Positions 16,827 through 26,424 of a stretch of 64,000 nt of DNA are shown here, in pieces. Under the pieces are notes generated by a model. It was not told the origin of the DNA. It saw nothing but the letters and a program-made list of their open reading frames with translations, and did not search any database. The stretch's first letter is position 1. Every line of letters begins with the position of its first letter. The stretch lies in NCBI RefSeq assembly GCF_022662105.1, contig NZ_JAKMCP010000003.1, positions 124,001 to 188,000 on the forward strand. The letters run 5' to 3'. Source of the DNA: Aestuariivivens sediminis (GTDB taxonomy: Bacteria; Bacteroidota; Bacteroidia; Flavobacteriales; Flavobacteriaceae). A program made the translations under genes and the position numbers.

Positions 16827-18359
16827 CTATTCCACCATTAAACGTTTAACAAGGCTTTGGTTATCTGTTTTAATAACCATGACGTGCATGCCACTGGATA
16901 AATCGGAAATAGAGAACTTGTTTGAGTTATAAACTTCTTTCTCCAAGCTTCCAAGAATAGAATATATCTTAACAGAATTTATTTTGTTTTGACTGCTAAT
17001 ATTAACCCATTCCCTAGCAGGATTTGGATATACCCTCATTTCATTATCTCCAAGTGTTATATCAGCTGTTGATAAAGTAGCCCCTAGTTCAAATGCACCG
17101 GCATCTACTACCCCCTCTCTTGTATACCCGCGTTGATCTACAGCTGGAAGTGATATACCTGTGACGGCCGTACAATAGTCATCAGCAGTTAGAGCCCCAA
17201 ATCCAGACTTATCTAAAATTGCATAAACCTGAGTATTGCCACCTAAGCTTTGTAAACCAGAAGCCGTATCTAAACCAGATTCGTTAGCTGTCCTACCTTT
17301 AAGATTGTTTTTATTTACGTCATCTACAAGAGTTGGGACTGCATTGAGTCCCCCAAGAATACAGTTCACAACATCTGTTGTATTAGTGTTAGCAAAGTTT
17401 AAGGCTTTTGTCGCAACATCATCCCCAAAACTCACAATAATCGAATTATAGGCGCTGAAATTGGTTAGTGCAGCTGAACCGAACTGAAGACCAGATTTAT
17501 TTAAAGCTTCATGAGAATTATTATAAATTGTGGCATGAACTAATTTTAAGGTAATATTCCCAACAGCAGTATTGGAAGTCCAAGGTCTTGCTGCAGAAAA
17601 AATAGCACCTCCCCCGTTACCACCTGAAGCACTTGTGGCCGAGTTATTAGAAACCGTACTATTCTCAATATTAACATCTATTAAATAGTCATTTCCAAAA
17701 TTGTTATTTCCATTGATATAAATAGCTCCCCCATTTCTTCCTGTATTGCTATCAATGAGAGATTGCTTTATATCGATAACACTATTAATCCCAGTAGCAT
17801 TATTTGGGGCTGCGAGTATGGCGCCACCATCTGTACTAGCTAGATTATTCTGAATTGTACAATCCGTAATAGTAGCTATAGAACCGGCAAGCCCAATGCC
17901 ACCACCATTGCCTGAAGCATAATTGTCTTCTATGATAAGGTTTGATAAGGTTAAGGATCCTGTAATTTTATCAGCAAAGATACCACCACCGTTACCGGCA
18001 TCATTACCATTTTTAATACCCAAATTTTCAATTGTTATATTTAAAACTGGCAGTGGATCCGGGTCCGTTGAAGAAGCGCTTAAAGAAACAACTCTGTTGC
18101 CGCTACCATCGGATGCTGGTGAAGCTGCTGCTCGAATAATATCTGTGTTTGGATCCGTACCTCTTAATGTAATGCTTTTATTAGAAACAGTAATTGCTTC
18201 GGTCCATGTACCTGAAATTAAAATAACGTCATTATCACTTGAAGCATCAATTGCTTCTTGAATGGTCATATAAGAACTACCGCCTTGTATTGAAACTGTT
18301 TGTGCTGAAATTGATAGAGCAAAAACCGCGAATAATAATAAAGTAATTTTCTGAATCAT
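16827..18359 (-). CDS. Secreted right-handed beta-helix protein with T9SS type A sorting domain (copy 2)
   Basis: The product has 510 residues and is a full-length paralogue of the downstream gene. A signal peptide (FALSISAQ) is followed by SYMTIQEAIDASSDNDVILISG and repeated beta-helix turns: NGGGIFADKITGSL, GNGGGIGLAGSIATI and NGGAIYINGNNNFG. Then comes the choice-of-anchor Q ending DQRGYTREGVVDAGAFELG, and finally a type A sorting domain (MRVYPNPAREWVNIS, VKIYSILGSLEKEV, LSSGMHVMVIK). Compared with copy 1 the helix turns align block by block while surface residues differ, which suggests divergence after duplication. An 18-bp gap separates it from the small Spy/DUF4890-like gene upstream, so those two are probably co-transcribed. 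Function unknown. Confidence 0.82.
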   Translation of the reverse strand: MIQKITLLLFAVFALSISAQTVSIQGGSSYMTIQEAIDASSDNDVILISGTWTEAITVSNKSITLRGTDPNTDIIRAAASPASDGSGNRVVSLSASSTDPDPLPVLNITIENLGIKNGNDAGNGGGIFADKITGSLTLSNLIIEDNYASGNGGGIGLAGSIATITDCTIQNNLASTDGGAILAAPNNATGINSVIDIKQSLIDSNTGRNGGAIYINGNNNFGNDYLIDVNIENSTVSNNSATSASGGNGGGAIFSAARPWTSNTAVGNITLKLVHATIYNNSHEALNKSGLQFGSAALTNFSAYNSIIVSFGDDVATKALNFANTNTTDVVNCILGGLNAVPTLVDDVNKNNLKGRTANESGLDTASGLQSLGGNTQVYAILDKSGFGALTADDYCTAVTGISLPAVDQRGYTREGVVDAGAFELGATLSTADITLGDNEMRVYPNPAREWVNISSQNKINSVKIYSILGSLEKEVYNSNKFSISDLSSGMHVMVIKTDNQSLVKRLMVE

Positions 18360-18376
18360 AATTTTGGAATTTAGTT

Positions 18377-18697
18377 TTAGTTATTAGATTTATATTCTTT
18401 CCATTTTTGCTGGCGCTCTTTACCTAGAATATCTTTAACTTGATTAAAAACCTTTTTACCCATTTCCCTTTGTTTTTCGTTCAAAGTTTCTTGGTCATCC
18501 GCATATTCTTTTCTCCAAGCCTGGACGGTAGTAAACCGCTCCAACTGTATCTGGTAAATAGCTTTTGATTCTTCCTTGCTTAAGGACAAAACCTCGGTCA
18601 TTTCATCGGCAATCTTTTGAGCTTTTTTCTCCGGTTTTGGCTGGGCATTCAAAGACAGTGTCATGAATAGAGCAATAATAAATAGTAAGTGTCTCAT
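18377..18697 (-). CDS. Small exported helical protein (Spy/DUF4890-like)
   Basis: The product has 106 residues. A signal peptide (MRHLLFIIALFMTLSLNAQ) is followed by an almost entirely helical, charged mature part: KKAQKIADEMTEVLSLSKEE, QIQLERFTTVQAWRKEY, LGKERQQKWKEYK. The pattern of an 'LSLSKEES' break followed by long helices and a terminal QWKEY recalls the DUF4890 and Spy/CpxP-like families of small periplasmic proteins, which in other bacteria act as chaperones or stress sensors. The gene lies 18 bp upstream of the beta-helix protein copy 2 in the same direction. One possibility is a helper during export of that protein; this is conjecture from position. Confidence 0.6.
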   Translation of the reverse strand: MRHLLFIIALFMTLSLNAQPKPEKKAQKIADEMTEVLSLSKEESKAIYQIQLERFTTVQAWRKEYADDQETLNEKQREMGKKVFNQVKDILGKERQQKWKEYKSNN

Positions 18698-18782
18698 TGT
18701 TATTTAATTTTAGATTTTAGTAAAACTTTTAGTTTCCATAAAAATACTTTGTGAATTTCTACTTTTAGTTTTAATGCTATTC

Positions 18783-18808
18783 AATATGGTTTAAATTCTA
18801 ACCATATT
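18783..18808. repeat. Perfect 9-bp inverted repeat downstream of the PUL operon
   Basis: AATATGGTT (18783-18791) and AACCATATT (18800-18808) are separated by 8 bp. It lies 77 bp beyond the last gene of the PUL operon and 86 bp before the Spy-like gene. No T-run follows on either strand, so it may be a weak terminator or an operator of the downstream gene. Confidence 0.4.
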
Positions 18809-18884
18809 AAATAGTGGTTCTTTTAAAAGTAGTTTTTGTGAGTTTTGTCGACAGATTTAGTTTTGTAAAACTGTTAAGAGCATT

Positions 18885-19727
18885 CTATTCAATCTTTACC
18901 TTAGATTCGGGGTCCAAATATCCTAAAGAGACCAAGAAATTATCTGTATGTATAATAGTGTCTCGGTAATTTTCAAACTTATTGTAATTAAAAAACCCAT
19001 GCTTTTTGCCCTCATATAAATGCAGTTCGCATGTACTTCCCACTTTTTGCATGACGGTCTGATAATATTTTACCGTTTCAACGGGGATTAGGTAATCATT
19101 TGTTCCTAAAAACAATATGGTAGGTGGCGCGCCTTTTTCAATATTATGAAGCGGTGAGAAATTCTTGTAAGCATCGCCAATCTTATTATAACCAACACCA
19201 GCTGGGCCATTATCTATAGCCGGATTAAATAGAACCAGTGCATTGGGCTTGCAGTTTATGGATACATCATCAGAGGTTTCGTTATAATCGCTAATCAATG
19301 CCGTAGCGGCGGCCAACTGACCACCTGCTGAAGCTCCGGAAGCTACAATTTTTGAGGTATCGATCTGGAATTCACTGGCGTGTTCTTTTATATATCGTAT
19401 AGCAGATTTTGCATCCTTCAACGATTCAATCGGTGTAGTATGGTGCCTTTCCCTAACCCGATAGTCAACCAGAAAGCACACCATACCTCGCTTGGAAAAA
19501 TATTTGGCGTGCGGTTCAAATTGTTTGATGGTACCTTTGTTCCATCCGCCTCCAAAAAAGAATACCATGGCAGGGTATTCTTTATTGAAATCCATACTTT
19601 CAGGCCGATGTAACTCCATCACTAGTTTTATGGAATCTATTTGTTTATATACAATTTGCTGTTGCGAGAAGCTCTTTCCTGCTACAATTAAAATGAACGC
19701 CAGAATTAATATGTGTTTAACTTTCAT
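18885..19727 (-). CDS. Secreted alpha/beta hydrolase (carbohydrate esterase-like)
   Basis: The product has 280 residues. A signal peptide (LIVAGKSFSQ) is followed by an alpha/beta-hydrolase core. It has an oxyanion motif FFGGGWNKG (about 57-65, the equivalent of HGGGW), nucleophile elbow GASAG with Ser133, and a likely catalytic His in KKHGFFNY (about 242-249). NDYLIPVE near 220 supplies the acid. This pattern fits the BD-FAE/acetyl-esterase-like group common in PULs, which removes acyl groups from polysaccharides or oligosaccharides. It is the last gene of the PUL operon, 29 bp after the sulfatase gene. De-acylation of the target glycan is inferred from context. Confidence 0.82.
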   Translation of the reverse strand: MKVKHILILAFILIVAGKSFSQQQIVYKQIDSIKLVMELHRPESMDFNKEYPAMVFFFGGGWNKGTIKQFEPHAKYFSKRGMVCFLVDYRVRERHHTTPIESLKDAKSAIRYIKEHASEFQIDTSKIVASGASAGGQLAAATALISDYNETSDDVSINCKPNALVLFNPAIDNGPAGVGYNKIGDAYKNFSPLHNIEKGAPPTILFLGTNDYLIPVETVKYYQTVMQKVGSTCELHLYEGKKHGFFNYNKFENYRDTIIHTDNFLVSLGYLDPESKVKIE

Positions 19728-19756
19728 TTAAAATTGGATTTCTACCTGACCTTTTA

Positions 19757-21583
19757 TTAATTCAGTTCAATGCAATTTGATACTGGTAGTATATAAGCAT
19801 AGTTCTCTAGGGCTACTGGTACGTTGTCACCATAAAACTTGGAGGTTTGGGTTAATTTGGGCTTAGCCAACACCCAATAAAATCCTTTTTCTTTTGCAGT
19901 ATATGAATTCTTTAATATGTCCGCCTTTACTAAAATGGCATTTCTATGATCTTTAGTTTCAGAATAATAAAGTGAATATGACTCAAAAGTATTTGAAGCA
20001 TCCCAACGTATTTGATTATTAGTAACGGTAACTTTTATAGGGCTGTATTCTTGAAAACGCCAATCTGCCAGGGTCTGAAAATACATGTCTTGGTGGATGT
20101 CACCATGATTTTTATTAAAAATGAGATTATTTAATTCATCCGGATCTTCCTTAACATTATAAAGCTGATCGATTAGACCATGTGTGTATATGAATTTATA
20201 GTCTCCTTTTCGCATCATTCTGGAGGGCAGGTTTTTAATGCCGGGCAAGAGTTGGTAGTCTGCTCCTCTGAATTCAGAAAATACCGTTCGGTTTTTTAAT
20301 TCAGTACCGTTTATCAATACATCTACCAGCGAAATCCCTTGCGTTGTTTCGGGAGTCTTACCATCAATCAATTCAGCCAGAGTTGGCATAATATCCACAA
20401 AACTAACGATGGAATTATTTACGGTGTTTTGTTCGAACAGTTTTGGATAGGATATAATAAAAGGTACATTTACAGCATCCTCATACATATTATGCTTTCC
20501 TCGCAAACCATGTTCGAACAAATGCTCGCCGTGATCGGTTGTATAAATAATGATGGTGTTGTTGTAGAGACCATTTTCTTTTAATGATTGAACGACTCGG
20601 CCAACCATATCGTCCATTTCAGTAATACAGGCATAGTAGGCAGCCATCACATTTTGTGCCCTTTCTATAGTTCTAGGAATACCGGAATGTACCCAATTTG
20701 GCACCCATGGGTATTTTCCTTTGTTGTACCAATCATCAAAAGTTTTTGGTAATTCAAAATCTGACGGATTGTACATGTCCATATATTTTTTGGTGGTCGT
20801 AAAAGGTGCATGCGGTTTTTCGAAACCTACATGTAGAAAAAAGCTCTTCCCGTCTTCAGCCCTTTTTTCTATGAATTCCACACTTTTTTTGGCGACCACC
20901 ATGTCGAAGTTATCCTCATCGTTTTCGACCAGAGTTGGTATATACTCCTCATTAAGATGCATCGCGCCTCCCTTGTAGGTATTACTATATTTTTTGAATT
21001 GCCGATAGCGCATATAGGTGTCTTCCCCTACCTCATCTTCGTAATGTCCTCCGGGGAAATAGGTGTAGTATCTCACGCTTGTTTCGTCAAACCCTAAGTC
21101 ATTACCTTCTTTAAAATCTTCGTCAACATTTTTTTGAAGTTCACCGTGGACGTGCATTTTACCGGGGGCTGCTGTAATATAATGTTGCTCTCTGAAAATT
21201 TCGGGCAAGGTTGTAATTCCTTCATGATACCCCGTTTCCCTTAAATAGCCACTGCCAATATTTTTAATTTTTCCATTGGGCATCGTAATAGGTGCCTTAT
21301 GGTAAATAGCTCCGTTGGCATAGGGATACATTCCTGTAATTAAGCTGGCTCTTGCGGGTGCACACACGGGCGCCGGGGTATAACAATTTTTAAACAGCAC
21401 ACCAGTCTCGGCAAGTTGGTCAATATTGGGTGTAATGACCATAGGATCACCATAAGCGCCTGTTGCCTCCAATTTATGTTGATCGGATATGATAAAAACT
21501 ACATTAGGTTTCGTTTTTTGTTGTGCCTGATTTAAACCAACAAATAAAAAAACAAAACCTAATAATGGAAAAATTATTTTCAT
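19757..21583 (-). CDS. Type I sulfatase with C-terminal extension
   Basis: The product has 608 residues with a signal peptide (LNQAQ). The formylglycine motif is CAPAR with Cys74 (PVCAPARASLITG). Metal-binding residues of the S1 fold are visible in VVFIISDQHK and in TTDHGEHLFEHGLRGK. The typical ending TRGDYKFIYTHG-like strand and LYNVKEDPDELNNL are also present. About 90 extra residues at the C-terminus (from about 520) have a beta-rich, fibronectin-like look (VTNNQIRWDASNTFESYSLYYSE) and could bind carbohydrate. It removes sulfate esters from the PUL substrate in the periplasm. It lies in the SusC/SusD operon, 10 bp after susD. Maturation needs a formylglycine-generating enzyme encoded elsewhere. 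Confidence 0.93.
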   Translation of the reverse strand: MKIIFPLLGFVFLFVGLNQAQQKTKPNVVFIISDQHKLEATGAYGDPMVITPNIDQLAETGVLFKNCYTPAPVCAPARASLITGMYPYANGAIYHKAPITMPNGKIKNIGSGYLRETGYHEGITTLPEIFREQHYITAAPGKMHVHGELQKNVDEDFKEGNDLGFDETSVRYYTYFPGGHYEDEVGEDTYMRYRQFKKYSNTYKGGAMHLNEEYIPTLVENDEDNFDMVVAKKSVEFIEKRAEDGKSFFLHVGFEKPHAPFTTTKKYMDMYNPSDFELPKTFDDWYNKGKYPWVPNWVHSGIPRTIERAQNVMAAYYACITEMDDMVGRVVQSLKENGLYNNTIIIYTTDHGEHLFEHGLRGKHNMYEDAVNVPFIISYPKLFEQNTVNNSIVSFVDIMPTLAELIDGKTPETTQGISLVDVLINGTELKNRTVFSEFRGADYQLLPGIKNLPSRMMRKGDYKFIYTHGLIDQLYNVKEDPDELNNLIFNKNHGDIHQDMYFQTLADWRFQEYSPIKVTVTNNQIRWDASNTFESYSLYYSETKDHRNAILVKADILKNSYTAKEKGFYWVLAKPKLTQTSKFYGDNVPVALENYAYILPVSNCIELN

Positions 21584-21593
21584 GGTATCTCGA

Positions 21594-23183
21594 TTAATCG
21601 ATGTTGGGGTTCGCGGAAACCTCGATGAGCGGTATTGGCCAAGTATAATCTTCAGGCCCTCTGGCCCCTACTGAGTTACCGTAGGTTCTTTTACAATATT
21701 CGTCGTAAACACCCATTCGAGTTAAATCAAAGAATCTGTTCCCTTCCATATATAATTCCACTCCTCTTTCTCTCAACAATTCTTCTCTAAACTCATCCAT
21801 AGATAATCCTGAGTAATCTATATCCTCTAATCCTACTCTATTTCTTAGAGCATTAATATCGTTATTTGCCAAAGCAGGAGATTGGTTTACCTCAGCCAGA
21901 GCTTCTGCCCGAAGCAAATAGACATCCGCAAGCCTTATTACATGCCAATTTTGTTGGCTGGTGTATTCGGTAGTGGCATCGGTATCTATATATTTACCTG
22001 TAAAGACTCTAAATAAATTGCCAGCGGCAGAACCATTTTCAATTCTTGTTCGTATATAACCGGTTAAACCAGAACCCAATTGATAAATAAAGGTATCATC
22101 TTGATAATTATGAATTATAGTGTTAAGATACCTTAGGTCAAATTTATCGATACTCCGGTTAATGAATTGTGGTTGAAGTCTATTAGTTCCTCCAAAACCA
22201 CCTCCGGCCAGCCCCGAATTTCTCGGAGAGAACAAGTTGGAAACAGCAGTACCTTCACCAGCTATAGAGGCCCCTTGAATATCAAATAACATTTCAAAAT
22301 TGTTCCCGTTTGTAGCATCGAATATGGTTTCATATTCCTGCAAGTCTGCAGATAGTCTGTAAAAAGGTTCCTGAAGCGCAAAATCTGCCTGCTCAACTGC
22401 TTTTTGATAATAAAAATCCGGGGCATTAGTAAACCCTAAATATTTAGAATTACCTTCAACACCTGCCTGAGCAGTTCTTATCGACGATGCCATTTGCACA
22501 TAAACCTTAGATAAAAGGCCATGAGCTGAAGCCTTAGTTACTCTACCAATGTTGTTATTAAACCCATTTCTGGTTTCATTGTAACCCCAACAGTGCTCCC
22601 CGGCAAATTCTAAATCTTCGACGATTACGTCATAAACATCTTGTATTGACGACAATGGCAGGCCTTCTTCACCCGGCAGGACCGGAGTTGTTCTAAGAGG
22701 TACTTCCCCGTAACATCTTACCAAATTAAAATAATGTAAAGCTCTTAAAAACCTTGCCTCACCCAGAATTCTTTGTCTTAGTTCTTCATCTATTTCCAAA
22801 ACATCCGGTACTCTTGCAATAACATTATTAGCGTCTTTTATAGCGACGTAAATATCTACCCAAGATCTTTCTATCAATGGTTCTGCATTGGTTATAGTCC
22901 CGAATCTAAAGTCCCGGTGATTAAAACTGCCTTGCCCTTGATCTGAAGCTGCATACATATTGGATAAAAATTGTTGTCTATAATATCCATTGCCACTTTT
23001 TAGCTGAGCATAAGCACCTGTTAACCCAGCCAGTGCATCAGATTCATTTTGATAAAAGGCATTTATATCAACTTGTGTTCTTGGTTCTTCTTCAAGAAAG
23101 TCTGCACAATTTGTACATACAATTGCTATGGTAATCAGCAAAGCGTTAAACAGTATACGTTTTTTAATATATGTCGTTTTCAT
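21594..23183 (-). CDS. SusD/RagB family outer-membrane glycan-binding lipoprotein
   Basis: The start was chosen at ATG 23183. The GTG two codons earlier gives only a two-residue extension. From there the signal ends at a lipobox CTNC (IAIVCTNCADFLEEEP), so the mature protein is a surface lipoprotein. The SusD pattern is clear: NAFYQNESDALAGLTGAYAQL, ARFLRALHYFNLVRCYGEVPL (a helix typical of the TPR scaffold), WHVIRLADVYLLRAEALAEV and RERGVELYMEGNRFFDLTR, then a short C-terminal WPIPLIEV. It forms the lid over the SusC channel and captures oligosaccharide. The gene follows susC with an 11-bp gap. At about 529 residues it has normal length. Confidence 0.96.
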   Translation of the reverse strand: MKTTYIKKRILFNALLITIAIVCTNCADFLEEEPRTQVDINAFYQNESDALAGLTGAYAQLKSGNGYYRQQFLSNMYAASDQGQGSFNHRDFRFGTITNAEPLIERSWVDIYVAIKDANNVIARVPDVLEIDEELRQRILGEARFLRALHYFNLVRCYGEVPLRTTPVLPGEEGLPLSSIQDVYDVIVEDLEFAGEHCWGYNETRNGFNNNIGRVTKASAHGLLSKVYVQMASSIRTAQAGVEGNSKYLGFTNAPDFYYQKAVEQADFALQEPFYRLSADLQEYETIFDATNGNNFEMLFDIQGASIAGEGTAVSNLFSPRNSGLAGGGFGGTNRLQPQFINRSIDKFDLRYLNTIIHNYQDDTFIYQLGSGLTGYIRTRIENGSAAGNLFRVFTGKYIDTDATTEYTSQQNWHVIRLADVYLLRAEALAEVNQSPALANNDINALRNRVGLEDIDYSGLSMDEFREELLRERGVELYMEGNRFFDLTRMGVYDEYCKRTYGNSVGARGPEDYTWPIPLIEVSANPNID

Positions 23184-23194
23184 TTTCACTAGTT

Positions 23195-26100
23195 TTAATA
23201 ATTGAAATTTAAGCCCAAAGAGTAGGTTTGAACGCCTGGATAGCCTCCAAAATCGACTCCCCTTCGTTGAGGGTCTTTGTTAAAAGTTGTCACTTCAGGA
23301 TCATATCCCGGGTAATCTGTAATAGTTACCAGATTTTGAGCAGTTGCATAAATTCTAAGACTTATACTATTTTTAAAGTTAAAAGTGTAACCCAAATTGA
23401 CATTTTTTAACCTAATAAAAGAGCCATCAAATACATTTCTGTCGGATGAAATTATTCTGGGGCTATTAGCGTCAATAATTGGGGCCGGATATGCAACCCT
23501 AGACGTAGCGCCAACAGAAGGATCGGAAAAGACATTGCCATTAGCATCGACATTCAATGGTGCTTGCCAAGAATCTTGGAAAGCAGAGGCTAATCCATTT
23601 CTAGAGTTTGAGTTACCGGTTATTGGCCAAGTATCCACCCAAAAAATATCGCCTCCTTTTTGAGCTGTAATAAGTGTACTCAAATCCCAATTTTTATATT
23701 TGAATTTGTTGTTTATAGCTATATTAAAATCAGGATTAGGATCACCAATCTGAACGTAATCATCAAAGTTAATCACTTGATTACCATTACTGTCAACAGT
23801 ATTGGTATCCTTATTTACATATCTTCTTTCTCCCGGTGCTGCACCCGCTATACCACTGGCATTGGCCTCTTCCCAGGATTCGTAAATGCCATTGGTTTGA
23901 GCACCCCAGAAAATTCCTAATGGACTACCTACCTGAAACAAAATGGGATTTTCCTGAGCAAAACCGACATTAGGTCCGAGTTGAAAATCTAAATTGGAAT
24001 TTAAACTTTTAAGATTATTTCTGTTTAAGGTAAAGTTGGTTCCAAACTCCCATTGAAAGTCATCCTTATTAAATAACTGGGCATTTAAGGCGATTTCGAG
24101 TCCATAATTTTCTACTTCTCCAAAATTATCCAATATTCTTACAAAACCATTCGAAGCTGGTAGAATGACATTTTGTAATAAATTACTAGTAAGTTTATAA
24201 TAGCTATCTATAGTTAAATTTATCTTATCATCTACTAATCCTAAATCTACACCAAAATTAAACTGGTCTGTAAGTTCCCATTTTAAATTTGGATTTGGCA
24301 AGTTAGATTCAATAAAACCAGTAGCTATCTGACCATTAAAATTATACCGTATGGCTTCACCAAGAGATAATGATTGGAATGGCGGAATGGCATCATTACC
24401 TACTCTACCATAAGATAATCTAAACTTGAGATTGGATATGGTTTCCGATTTTCTTAAAAATTTTTCGTCGGATGCTAACCAAGACAAAGCCAAAGATGGA
24501 AAGAAATTAGCCTTGTTTCCTTTTGCAAGTTTAGATGAAGCATCTACCCTGGCGTTAACATCTACAAAATACCTTCTTTTATAATTATATCCTACTCTTA
24601 AAATACTGGATAGCAACCTGGAATCCAAAAAATTTGATACAGGCGGTAAAATATCTGTTGCTGCACTTAGATCATAATATTCCAACACATCACTCCCAAA
24701 ACCAAAAGCTCTGTTAAACATGGTTCTTATTCTTACATCTTCAACAGTTCCCACAGCTACTGCATCAACTCTATGTTTTCCAAAACGATTTCTGTATCTC
24801 AAATTAACTTCACCGTACAATTTTCTGTATTGCCTTGAAGCTTGAGATGCTTCTCCATTATTTCGTCGGCCCCTTGTGGTGTTTGTAGGGTAATAAATAT
24901 CACGGTTACTTTTTTGAAGATTAAATGCTCCTTTTACAACGCCTGTAAGCTTAGGGGTAATCTTTGCCGTTACAGACAGATTTTGAATAAGGTTATAATT
25001 TTCTTTTAGATCGGTGACATCTCGCGCTAAAGTGAAAGGATTGGAAATTTGATTACCCTCATTTAAGTCGGAATAAATATCATCTTCTTGTCCGGGTTCC
25101 AATAGCCCAAAAATAGGTTGAAATTGAAGTGCTTGAGAAGTCACACTTCTATTCAGTAATAAGTCTCCATTACCTACTGAGGCAGAATTACCTTTGTTAT
25201 AGGCAATATTAGTTTTAGAAAAAATGTCTATTTTATCATTAAATGCCTTTCTGCGACCATTGACATTTAATGTAATCCTTTTGTTTCCTGTATTTATAAT
25301 AACCCCTTCGGTTTCAATAAGACCCAGACTCACTAAAAAATTATTTTTCTTGTCTCCTCCTCTATAGGACAGGTTATAGGCTTGAGAAAAAGCCTCTGTA
25401 AAAACAACGTCTTGCCAGTCTGTATCAACCCCTGTTGTTGTTGGATAAGGAATGTTAAACCCATCTAATTGAGGATAATTAGCCACCGTTAATTCTTGAG
25501 TACCATTAAATGGATCACTATTATCTTGTGGATTTGTGATATCAATATACAATTGATTAATGGCTCTTCTATTCATATAATTTTCAAAAGTAGGACCATC
25601 CATAACATGTATCTTATTTGTAATGGTCGTTATAAAATTATCTACTGTAATTGAAAGATTATCTCTTCCCTCTTGACGACCTCCTGTTTTTGTAGTAATT
25701 AACACTACACCATTCGCGCCTCTTGCTCCATATACTGCAGTGGCTGCAGCATCTTTTAAAACTTCAATTTTTTCAATATCATTCGGATTAAGAAAACTTA
25801 AGGAGTTTTGGGAAGCGCCTGCACCTGTGTTTCCCTGTGCGTCTTCAACCGGATCTACCGGTAAACCATCTATAATATAAAGCGGCTGAGTCCCTCCAAG
25901 GAATGAGTTTGTTCCTCTAATAGAAATAGCTACACCACCACCGGGCTCTCCATTTTCTGAAACTACAACCCCGGCTACCTGGCCCTGTAGAAGTTGTTCC
26001 ACAGCTTGCGTTCTTTGCTGCTCTAATTTTTCAGAACTTACTTGGGCAATTGAGCCTGAAAGATCTCTTTTGTTGATATCAAAATAACCGGTACTAATGA

Positions 26101-26401
26101 CCACTTCATCAAGTTGTGCAATGTCTGGTTCCAATACAACATTGAGAATAGCAGCGTTTGCAATTAGTTCCTGTGATTTCATACCAATGTATGAAAACAC
26201 CAAAATATCGCCCTTATTCACCGTCAATTCGTATTTTCCGTCAAAATTGGTTACTGTGCCTTGTGTAGTGTCCTTTACGAGGACAGAAACTCCAGGTAAT
26301 GGTTGTTTGAATTCTTCATCTATCACAGTTCCACTTACGGTTATTTCTTGGCCTAATACAGATAAAGGTATTAGTAAAATAAATAAAAGTATTCTTTTCA
26401 T
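23195..26401 (-). CDS. SusC/RagA family TonB-dependent outer-membrane transporter
   Basis: The product has 1068 residues. After the signal (LSVLGQ) comes a carboxypeptidase-D-regulatory-like domain (VSGTVIDEEFKQPLPGVSV, about 20-105). The TonB-dependent plug follows (QVAGVVVSENGEPGG, IRGTNSFLGGTQPLYIIDGLP, NDIEKIEVLKDAAATAVYG), then a large beta-barrel ending in YSLGLNFNY. The ending with an aromatic residue fits BAM-dependent insertion. It imports oligosaccharides together with the SusD lipoprotein encoded next to it, powered by TonB. No extra signalling (STN) domain is visible, consistent with control by the hybrid two-component regulator upstream rather than an anti-sigma factor. It sits in mid-operon between the T9SS-secreted hydrolase and susD. 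Confidence 0.97.
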   Translation of the reverse strand: MKRILLFILLIPLSVLGQEITVSGTVIDEEFKQPLPGVSVLVKDTTQGTVTNFDGKYELTVNKGDILVFSYIGMKSQELIANAAILNVVLEPDIAQLDEVVISTGYFDINKRDLSGSIAQVSSEKLEQQRTQAVEQLLQGQVAGVVVSENGEPGGGVAISIRGTNSFLGGTQPLYIIDGLPVDPVEDAQGNTGAGASQNSLSFLNPNDIEKIEVLKDAAATAVYGARGANGVVLITTKTGGRQEGRDNLSITVDNFITTITNKIHVMDGPTFENYMNRRAINQLYIDITNPQDNSDPFNGTQELTVANYPQLDGFNIPYPTTTGVDTDWQDVVFTEAFSQAYNLSYRGGDKKNNFLVSLGLIETEGVIINTGNKRITLNVNGRRKAFNDKIDIFSKTNIAYNKGNSASVGNGDLLLNRSVTSQALQFQPIFGLLEPGQEDDIYSDLNEGNQISNPFTLARDVTDLKENYNLIQNLSVTAKITPKLTGVVKGAFNLQKSNRDIYYPTNTTRGRRNNGEASQASRQYRKLYGEVNLRYRNRFGKHRVDAVAVGTVEDVRIRTMFNRAFGFGSDVLEYYDLSAATDILPPVSNFLDSRLLSSILRVGYNYKRRYFVDVNARVDASSKLAKGNKANFFPSLALSWLASDEKFLRKSETISNLKFRLSYGRVGNDAIPPFQSLSLGEAIRYNFNGQIATGFIESNLPNPNLKWELTDQFNFGVDLGLVDDKINLTIDSYYKLTSNLLQNVILPASNGFVRILDNFGEVENYGLEIALNAQLFNKDDFQWEFGTNFTLNRNNLKSLNSNLDFQLGPNVGFAQENPILFQVGSPLGIFWGAQTNGIYESWEEANASGIAGAAPGERRYVNKDTNTVDSNGNQVINFDDYVQIGDPNPDFNIAINNKFKYKNWDLSTLITAQKGGDIFWVDTWPITGNSNSRNGLASAFQDSWQAPLNVDANGNVFSDPSVGATSRVAYPAPIIDANSPRIISSDRNVFDGSFIRLKNVNLGYTFNFKNSISLRIYATAQNLVTITDYPGYDPEVTTFNKDPQRRGVDFGGYPGVQTYSLGLNFNY

Positions 26402-26424
26402 TAGTTTATTTGATTAGTTATGAT

